A model generated the notes under the pieces. That model had not been told where the DNA came from. It saw only the letters and a list, made by a program, of their open reading frames with translations, and did not search any database. Shown in pieces: positions 9,174 to 14,901 of a stretch of DNA of 14,901 nucleotides (position 1 is the stretch's first letter; every line of letters starts with the position of its first letter). Both the position numbers and the translations under genes were made by a program. Source of the DNA: Gryganskiella cystojenkinii (Eukaryota > Mortierellomycota > Mortierellomycetes > Mortierellales > Mortierellaceae); assembly GCA_015852425.1 (NCBI GenBank), contig JAAAIG010000511.1, positions 3,251 to 18,151 of the forward strand. The letters are read 5' to 3'.

Positions 9174-9758
9174 TTAAAAGCCTGGGGGAACGATTCCAGA
9201 GGACTTCTGCTGCTGCTGGCCTGCGGGCTGGGAGAGCAACTAATGAGGGGCATAAGACGGTGATAATTCTAGGTTAGCAACACCTCTCGTTACATCTCTA
9301 AACATGAATATTCTTTTTGATTTAGGGGTGGAGGCGTCATGAAAAGAAGAGAGAGAGAGAATGTGTCTGTCGAAAGGAAAATAAAAATAAAAATCAAAGA
9401 AACATGCCTGAGATCCCTGCTGCTGCATCTTTTCAAACTCGACGAGACCCTGTTCGTGCTCGAGCTCGATCATCAATGGCAAGACGAGAAGCAAAGCACT
9501 CGTGGTCAAAACCCAAGCAGAGTTGCCCAAAAAGTTGGCACCGGTCTTGCCCCAACCGTAAACCGAGGAAACGCCCTCCTTGATGGATTTACGAGTCTTG
9601 GCGGGGATGACATCTTGCAAGGCCCAGATACGGTCCATGATCGACTCGATGTTATCGACATCACCGTCCTCGTCCTCGGACGAGTAGACAGAGGACGAAT
9701 CGGAATCGGTGTATTCTTCTTCGACGTGATCGAGACTGACTTCTTCCAATTTGACCAT
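9174..9758 (-). CDS. TOM22: Mitochondrial import receptor subunit Tom22
   Basis: Exons 9408-9758 and 9174-9227 give 405 bases, 134 aa plus TAA. Tom22 is the central receptor and organiser of the TOM complex in the mitochondrial outer membrane. The signature is clear: an acidic, Ser-rich cytosolic N-terminus (about 11-38, EEEYTDSDSSS then SSEDEDGDVD), the conserved stretch ESIMDRIWALQDVIPAKTR (38-56), a single membrane span about 81-100 (AWVLTTSALLLVLPLMIELE, with the internal proline typical of the family), and a short intermembrane-space tail ending SSGIVPPGF. The first exon closes at GSQ; the best frame-preserving join uses donor AG|GCATGT and acceptor CTCCCAG, i.e. a GC-AG intron (9228-9407), giving GSQPAGQQQQKSSG. 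A less likely GT donor four bases further on (GTTTCT), joined to the next CAG acceptor, would replace PAG by AC. Confidence 0.88.
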
Positions 9759-10097
9759 TGTGATTAGATTATAAGTGAGAGGTGTTTGTTGAGTAAAGAA
9801 GAATGACGGAAAAGGAAAATGATCGGAGAGAGAAGATCAGGCTCCATTCGACGGAATCAATGACGAAATCTCATTAAGGGGTCAGAAGGTAACGTGACAT
9901 CGTTATCATCACTTCCTTTTTTTTTATTCCAGCTACTCGGCAGTGGCGAAAGGTGCAAGAACACCTCTGGAAACTACAACAGATAAATAGAACAGTAGAA
10001 CATCTCAACTGGTACATAGGAATTTAGAAGATCGAGGCCAGAGAATAAAAGTTGGCTGGGGAGTAGGAGCTCCTGCCAAGCACCATCGTGCTCTTTT
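9759..10097. other. Intergenic: Tom22 promoter and 3' flank of DUF3712 gene
   Basis: No ORF or RNA gene is supported in these 339 bases. On the minus strand the stretch next to Tom22 is pyrimidine-rich, and an AATAAA followed by further A residues lies about 160 bases upstream of the Tom22 ATG. A small hairpin (arms AGCAC/GTGCT, loop of 4) sits at 10079-10092, just past the stop of the DUF3712 gene; it may be coincidental. Confidence 0.4.
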
Positions 10098-11834
10098 TTA
10101 CGGGAACGCGTTCATGATCGAGGCAAAGTTCGAGTCAACCGCAACCTGGACATTGTTCACACCCGTCGCGATACTACCCCAATCGACCATATGATGCACA
10201 CCATCATTGTTCAGGATCACGTCCGGGATCCAATTGAAGTTCACAGGCACGTACTTGTTCTTAGTCGCAAAGTCGACAATCTCCTGCCAGGCCGGCTTTT
10301 GATCACTTGTGAACGGACCCAGCTGGATCGGGGCTTTGAACGTTACCGTGGTCGATCCTGTACCGGACACCGAGAAAGTGAGATCGTTTTGGAACTGGAA
10401 AAGACGGATCGCATTCGTGTTGGCACTGACAGTCACTCCGGCATAGTTGTCATAACCAGCTTGAGCTGCATTGGACATTTGCAAGGGGAATCCCCAATAA
10501 GGAGACTGGAACGTGGCCGTGATCTGAACAATGCGATCAGTGTTGGTCGTAGGAAGTGTCTTGAGGGACCAGCTCTTGTAAGGGACCTGGGACAGAGGAT
10601 TAGAACCGATCGAAGCCGGGATAAACAGCGCACTCTTCAAGGTAGCCAAACCAGCGTTCAAGGCTGGGTTGGATGACGTGGCGTTATAACCGGCCAGGTA
10701 CAAGATCGCATCTTGAGCGTACAATTGATTCAAAAAGTCCATAGTCGCCTGTTTAGAAAGATCCAGGGTGGTGGTCGAGAGAGCATAGTTGTTACCAGGT
10801 CCGAGGAATAGCTTCTTAACGGTCGAGATACCAACGTAACCCTCCGAGGTCGAAGTGCTAAAGGCGACATCGCCGAGGTTGACGCTCAGCTGGGTTGGGT
10901 TCGCGAGATTGATGACCGAGGTCAAGGCAATGTAGCCGGGAGTGTCAAAGTTACTGTCGATCTGGTACGTGTACTGCATTTTGTTCAGGTTGTCGAGGCC
11001 TGCGAACGGAACCGTAGCCGTAAATCCGATACCAGGGATAGTAAGACGGCCAAAGATACCGAGATTCAATTGTGCATCAACAGTTCCTTGCAGGTTGAGC
11101 GGGTGGGAGGCCGTGGTCGAGAGTGCGCTTACAAAGTTGGAAAAGGCCGTGTGTGAACTCGAGTATACGTTCAGGGTCGAGGCACTGAAGGATGTGGTCA
11201 AGGTCGAACCACTGACCTTGGCGGAGCTCCAAGGAGTATCAATGTTTCCGAGTTGGACGCCATTGTCCTGTGTATTTGTTTGGTAAATGAATACAAGACA
11301 GAGGATTTGTTAGAAAGTTCAAGATCGAACACGATATCATTAGAAACGAAGGTGTCAGACAGAGAAATATAGTAAGTAAATCTAATTCTTACAACAAGGA
11401 TAATATGCTGACGGATGGTGTCGATGGGCAAAGTTATCCCAGGTATGGAGAGCATAGTGGCGACGACGCTACTAGAGGAGGTCGTTGGTGTCCAAGGGTT
11501 CGAACCTGTAAAGTCCATGGTCATTTGGTTGATGGCGATGCTTTTGATCAGACCCATGTTGGTGGCGACGGCGGCTTGACAACTGCCTGGCCAATTACCA
11601 GTAATGAAAAGACTGAGTGTTTTTATGCGCATGAGAGGGTAACGATAAGTTGGCGTGGGTATCAGTTTCTAATGACACTGTTTGTTCCCATTCGTAAAAT
11701 GATTGAAGAACTTACTTGACAAAGCAAGCAACGATGCGAGCATCCGCAGCGGCATCGCGCTTCTCAACTGGAGCGGCAACGGCGACGGAGGCAAGAATGG
11801 TGCCTAAGGTGGCAGTCTTGAGCAAGATCCTCAT
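10098..11834 (-). CDS. Secreted DUF3712-type fungal protein
   Basis: Exons, in transcription order: 11716-11834, 11393-11582, 10098-11267; 1479 bases, 492 aa plus TAA. The first exon encodes a signal peptide (residues 1-21, MRILLKTATLGTILASVAVA then A) followed by APVEKR, a Kex2-like dibasic site at 25-26, so the mature chain probably starts at Asp27. The body is Ser/Thr- and Asn-rich with beta-strand-like alternation, and has the pattern TVDAQLNLGIFGRLTIPGIGF at 165-185, typical of the DUF3712 family of fungal secreted or vacuolar proteins of unknown function. No C-terminal membrane segment or GPI-like tail is evident (ends SIMNAFP). Introns are GT-AG (donors GTAAGT and GTAAGA; acceptors GGCAG and ACACAG), the first in phase 2, the second in phase 0. 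Family assignment rests on pattern recognition only; no enzymatic motif is visible. Confidence 0.78.
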
Positions 11835-11942
11835 GTGGAGAAAGGACTTGACACGGGTCGAATGAGGAAAGGTGGAAGGGTAAGAAGGAAAAGAGGAGCA
11901 GGGGACGAGTGAACCTGGGGGACATGAAGAGATGGCTCGGTC

Positions 11943-11953
11943 CTTTTATTCTT
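11943..11953 (-). promoter_or_regulatory. TATA-like box of the DUF3712 gene
   Basis: On the minus strand the sequence reads AATAAAAGGA about 110 bases upstream of the start codon, with a CAATTGG element just further upstream (11956-11962). Spacing fits a TATA-containing promoter with a leader of roughly 80 bases. Consensus match only. Confidence 0.35.
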
Positions 11954-12423
11954 GTCCAATTGATTTTTCAGCCATCTGGTGGACACAACCGCTTTCTTAC
12001 CTTCGAGGTATGTTTCTTAGTTACAGAACTCGACGACCAGAACGAGCTACTTCACTTTTTTTTGCGCTCTGTGCACCATTTGATGGAATGGCAGGATTAG
12101 TCATGATGAATGACTTCTCCCTGTCACTTTGGACTTTATCCGGTAACCATCATGTGTCAACTCTCCAACTCTTCTCACAACCAAAAAAAGAAATGCGATT
12201 GTGGGACAATGTCACTTTCTTCTTCCTCAAGCTGTCTTTCCAATATGCACGATACCCCAAGAGTAGCTGGTGTTAACATGGTGTTTTGTCTGCAAACAAA
12301 CTTCCAAGGCAAAACGCTTTCATTTGTTTTTGTTCGTTGCAGGTTTTTTTTTGTTTTTTCTCACCAGACGGCGTCGATGTAGCGTTTGTGGAGAAAGAGC
12401 GATTTGTGATTGTAACACAGACT

Positions 12424-12435
12424 ATCCAATTGGAT
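12424..12435. repeat. 12-base perfect palindrome with back-to-back CCAAT
   Basis: ATCCAATTGGAT reads identically on both strands and presents a CCAAT motif in each orientation. It lies about 14 bases before the 11-base inverted repeat at 12449-12483. Confidence 0.6.
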
Positions 12436-12448
12436 TCAGTGCGCGCGA

Positions 12449-12483
12449 GGTCGCAAACAAGGGTATCCTGCCTGTTTGCGACC
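12449..12483. repeat. Perfect 11-base inverted repeat (hairpin)
   Basis: Arms GGTCGCAAACA (12449-12459) and TGTTTGCGACC (12473-12483) are perfectly complementary and separated by 13 bases, which themselves contain AGG/CCT. This could be a cruciform, an RNA hairpin or a dimeric protein-binding site. It is far from both flanking start codons. Confidence 0.7.
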
Positions 12484-12563
12484 ATTGTCATAAGCAGATG
12501 CCTCGCCAAAGCATGAACGTATGAGGTATGTCATATCACGTTAACCGAAACTGTATGATGGTA

Positions 12564-12610
12564 TTTCCATCAAAGTACCACCACGACGCACAGGTGGGTG
12601 GTATTGGAAA
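12564..12610. repeat. Imperfect inverted repeat
   Basis: The outer arms TTTCCA/TGGAAA and inner arms TACCACCAC/GTGGGTGGTA (one bulged base) surround a spacer of about 9 bases. The left side has a 6-base internal loop, so the match is imperfect. Confidence 0.45.
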
Positions 12611-12685
12611 CAACGACATAGCTATTGCGAAGATTAAATAATTATGCTTGTCTGAGAACAAATAGAAGAGATCGAAGAGTGGGTG

Positions 12686-12688
<3 letters not shown>

Positions 12689-12740
<52 letters not shown>
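12689..12740. repeat. (GA)26 microsatellite
   Basis: Twenty-six uninterrupted GA dinucleotides inside a longer purine-rich stretch. Likely polymorphic in length. Confidence 0.95.
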
Positions 12741-12743
<3 letters not shown>

Positions 12744-13251
12744 TGAGACAGAGAGGTGAGGGAAGGAAAAAAGAGAGTGAGGCGCAAGAGACGTAGCAAG
12801 AACAGGATCAAGAGTGGGGAGATAGGGGGGGAAAAGCGTTAACTCAGTTCATGTTTACGTGCAAGTGAAGACGGCACCTGTTTCAGGCGCCTGCATGGTC
12901 GTGGATGAGAGTGCACATCGAGCAACTCTTTATTGTTTGTTGGCGTAAAAAACACGAAGTTAAAATTAAAGGTCCACAACGTCAACGGAAGAATGCAGGG
13001 GAAATGTAGGATCATCCCTTGAAATGAATAGGAAATAGGAACATACAAATTGAAAGTCGAGGCATAGAGGAACGTCGAGCGAAGATATACAGCATATGTC
13101 AGAAAGAGTCCGATTATACAAGCAGAGTGGCGAGGATGGAGCGAGAGAGAATCATAATGCGAAGAGTGAAAGAGAAAGATAGACGAGGAACAGGCTGACA
13201 GTCTGATGTCAAAACGGAAGGAGGAGAAAAGCAAAAGAAAGCAACCCCGAG

Positions 13252-13275
13252 AAAAAAAAAAAAAAAAAAAAAAAA
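13252..13275. repeat. Poly(A) tract, 24 bases
   Basis: Uninterrupted run of 24 A residues at the end of a purine-rich plus-strand region. No retroelement ORF or target-site duplication was recognised next to it. Confidence 0.9.
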
Positions 13276-13852
13276 CTATTCGGTAAAGCAAGCAAAGGAA
13301 GTCAGGCACCAAACAGCTATTTACTGGCAACCCTCCCTCCTGACTGTAGTCAAAGAATTGAATGATCAACGAAGAAAGGGTACTTCGGCAAAGGGTCAAG
13401 AGCACAGGGAATATTAAAGACGATCGAAAGGTGGCCTCCTCTCTTGCCCTCCTAGACCAAACCAGTGGCTGCAAAACAGCAATCCTGAGCTTTCGTACGC
13501 TGCACTTCATTGTTCCGGATCGGAGCTGGTGCTCACAAACCTCAATCCCTTTCGCTCCTCCCCTGCGGAAAATGCCTCACTCGTTTGATCTCGAACATAT
13601 TCCCCCACCCTGCTGCTGCAGCGTTGCTTCATTTACGCGACTGAGTTTGTTTTGTGCCCTTGCTCACACTTTTCTGCGCGGCGTGCGCGATTTTTTCGTC
13701 AACGAGACAGTCGAACTTTCTTTTCGCGGGGCTACTTCAAATTTGCTCGATTATCACAAGCCCGAGCGTCGACAGACAAACAGTGCGACACTGCCCACAT
13801 CCCATGAAAGTAAGAGAGAGCTTTCCGATATTCAAAAAAATTGACCGCACCG

Positions 13853-13858
13853 TATAAT
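13853..13858 (+). promoter_or_regulatory. TATA-like element of the right-hand gene
   Basis: TATAAT lies 68 bases before the start codon at 13926 and is followed by a pyrimidine-rich stretch (13861-13920) that also contains CCAAT at 13875-13879. Position and composition fit a fungal core promoter and short leader. Confidence 0.35.
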
Positions 13859-13925
13859 TGAAGTCCTCCTTCCTCCAATTTTCTTCTTTTCACCGTTTTC
13901 CCCCTTTGGTCAAGCTTCTCGATAT

Positions 13926-14901
13926 ATGCATCAAAATATGCCGGAGAGTAAGCCCCAAGGACATCCCCAGGAGTTCCGTCCGGTCTACAGCAACGGTTCG
14001 TTGACAATGCCCACTTCGTTGTCAGGCACAGTCAGCATTACGCCTCGCTTCGACAGCAATACTAGAGAGTATATTATTCTCTGGAACGACATCGCCATGA
14101 CTTTCAAGAACCCATTGTATATACGAAATGGAAGCGTTGCTGTCCCCTTTCTCACGAATTCGAACTTTGAATAGTAATACACCGTTGCACTAGACCGACA
14201 AAACGCCTGGCAAATGTCCTCTTACTCTTTATTAACTCCACTTTCCATATGCAACTGAAATATAGTCTTGAGCCGCGTCGAATCAGCACTTTCCCAGATG
14301 TTGTCCTGGATGTCGTGCTTGAAACCCCAGTGATTGACTCTGGTGCGGAGCTTTCAAGGATTAGAGAATGGTTACCCTCGACGCCATCACTGAATAGTTT
14401 GCAATCTTCACCAGTCTTGCAACCATATGCCAGCAGCCCACCTTCTTCAGCAACAATAACGACAGGCATCCCAATTCAGAGAACCAATTCGGCACCGCAG
14501 GATCGTTTCGGGGCATTGGATGGCAATTTGTCTTATTTCAAGTCACTGGCTCGATCGCCACAAACTGTTCCCGAGGAGGAGGAGAGTATCGATGGAGATG
14601 GTCTATACACTCCCCCAACAACACCTGTTCGCTCTACAACATATCCCTCAATTCCGTTTAACTCGCGACCAGTCTTGCAACCCTACGCATCATATGGCTC
14701 TCGAGTCCCAAGAACTAATGTGGTGGTCACTGAACCATTGGGTGGCACTGTATCCTCTTCAGCACGAGAGCGAGCAGCACAATTTACCGCCGAAGATCAC
14801 ATTTACAGAGAGACTCCCAGTAACAGCACACGGATGACCATGATGACCACTGAACCATTGGGTGGCACTGTACCCTCTTCAGCACGAGAGCGAGCAGCAC
14901 A
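13926..14901 (+). CDS. Uncharacterised protein, 3' end outside the window
   Basis: Exon 13926-14173, intron 14174-14265 (donor GTAATA, acceptor AATATAG), exon 14266 to the window edge: at least 294 codons open with no stop. Splicing in phase 2 joins SNFE through a new Tyr83 to LEPRRISTFPDVVLDVVLE, so residues about 24-101 form one compact, well-ordered-looking module with alternating hydrophobic residues (SGTVSITPRF, EYIILWNDI, NPLYIRNGSVAVPFL). The rest is Ser/Thr/Pro-rich and probably disordered, with the octet PVLQPYAS at 132-139 and again at 218-225, an acidic patch EEEES near 184, and a repeated block beginning TEPLGGTV at residues 238 and 278. I do not recognise the family. The ATG at 13926 is the first one after the pyrimidine-rich leader; a second in-frame ATG occurs at 13938. 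Confidence 0.7.
14721..14901 (+). repeat. Tandem coding repeat, 120-base period
   Basis: Bases 14721-14781 recur at 14841-14901, exactly 120 bases later, with 57 of 61 positions identical, cut off by the window edge. The period is 40 codons, so the frame is kept. The intervening bases 14782-14840 are not clearly related to the sequence before copy 1. Confidence 0.8.

Larger units (their letters stand above)
11835..13925. other. Long divergent intergenic region without a supportable gene
   Basis: This 2.1-kb gap separates two divergently transcribed genes. ORFs of 60-220 codons occur on both strands, but they are low-complexity, cross homopolymer runs or lack family features. The content is: promoter of the DUF3712 gene (about 11835-12000), a cluster of inverted repeats (12367-12610), a (GA)26 microsatellite, a purine-rich plus strand to about 13275 ending in an A24 tract, and the promoter of the right-hand gene (about 13500-13925). 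A non-coding transcript is possible but not shown. Confidence 0.5.

Noticed and set aside
9339..9767. Plus-strand ORF of 142 codons over TOM22
   Set aside because: Antisense shadow; the Tom22 signature on the minus strand explains the open frame.
11494..11505. GGTTCGAACC-like sequence resembling a tRNA B box
   Set aside because: It lies inside a coding exon of the DUF3712 gene, is itself palindromic, and no A box or cloverleaf arms were found at suitable distances.
11909..12524. Overlapping plus-strand ORFs upstream of the DUF3712 gene
   Set aside because: Three frames are open at once in a pyrimidine-rich region, with no motif, no plausible start context and no consistent splice junctions.
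13252..13275. A24 tract as the 3' tail of a retrotransposed copy
   Set aside because: No retroelement or processed-gene sequence was recognised upstream of the tract and no target-site duplication was seen.
12839..13510. Minus-strand ORF of 223 codons
   Set aside because: It runs through the A24 tract (poly-Phe when translated), is low-complexity, and shows no family motif; it is probably a by-product of purine-rich DNA.

Overview
The window reads as nuclear DNA of a filamentous, early-diverging fungus. All eight protein genes are split by spliceosomal introns (thirteen reconstructed, about 89-302 bases), promoters carry pyrimidine-rich leaders on the coding strand, and the gene content is fungal (Tom22, EFM7, class V chitinase, APSES-domain protein, DUF3712 protein). 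A Mortierellomycota/Mucoromycota-type host is my best guess, but it is an inference from gene style, not shown by any marker.

Layout, left to right. (1) 172-1738, minus: mitochondrial ornithine/arginine carrier (ORT1/ARG-13 type), four exons, 360 aa. (2) 2319-3518, plus: EFM7-type eEF1A methyltransferase, two exons, 299 aa. It shares a 580-base divergent promoter region with gene 1. (3) 3696-4645, minus: small HD-domain phosphohydrolase, three exons, 229 aa, convergent with EFM7. (4) 4846-6393, minus: GH18 chitinase, four exons, 411 aa, no visible signal peptide. (5) 7012-8365, minus: APSES DNA-binding domain plus a C-terminal membrane anchor, i.e. the architecture of the nuclear-envelope telomere anchor Bqt4. 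It has three exons, the middle one only 17 bases, and encodes 288 aa. (6) 9174-9758, minus: Tom22, two exons, probably separated by a GC-AG intron, 134 aa. (7) 10098-11834, minus: secreted DUF3712-type protein, three exons, 492 aa. (8) 13926 to the right edge, plus: unrecognised protein with a compact N-terminal module and a Ser/Thr/Pro-rich region holding a young tandem repeat; the 3' end is outside the window.

Genes 7, 6, 5, 4 and 3 form a run of independently transcribed genes on the minus strand. There is no sign of a biosynthetic cluster: two products are mitochondrial (carrier, Tom22), one modifies translation factor eEF1A, one remodels chitin, one probably sits in the nuclear envelope and one is exported. 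The 2.1-kb gap between genes 7 and 8 has no supportable gene, but holds a group of inverted repeats, a (GA)26 microsatellite and an A24 tract.

All exon boundaries were derived by hand from reading-frame continuity, splice consensus and expected family motifs. No alignment or transcript data were available.
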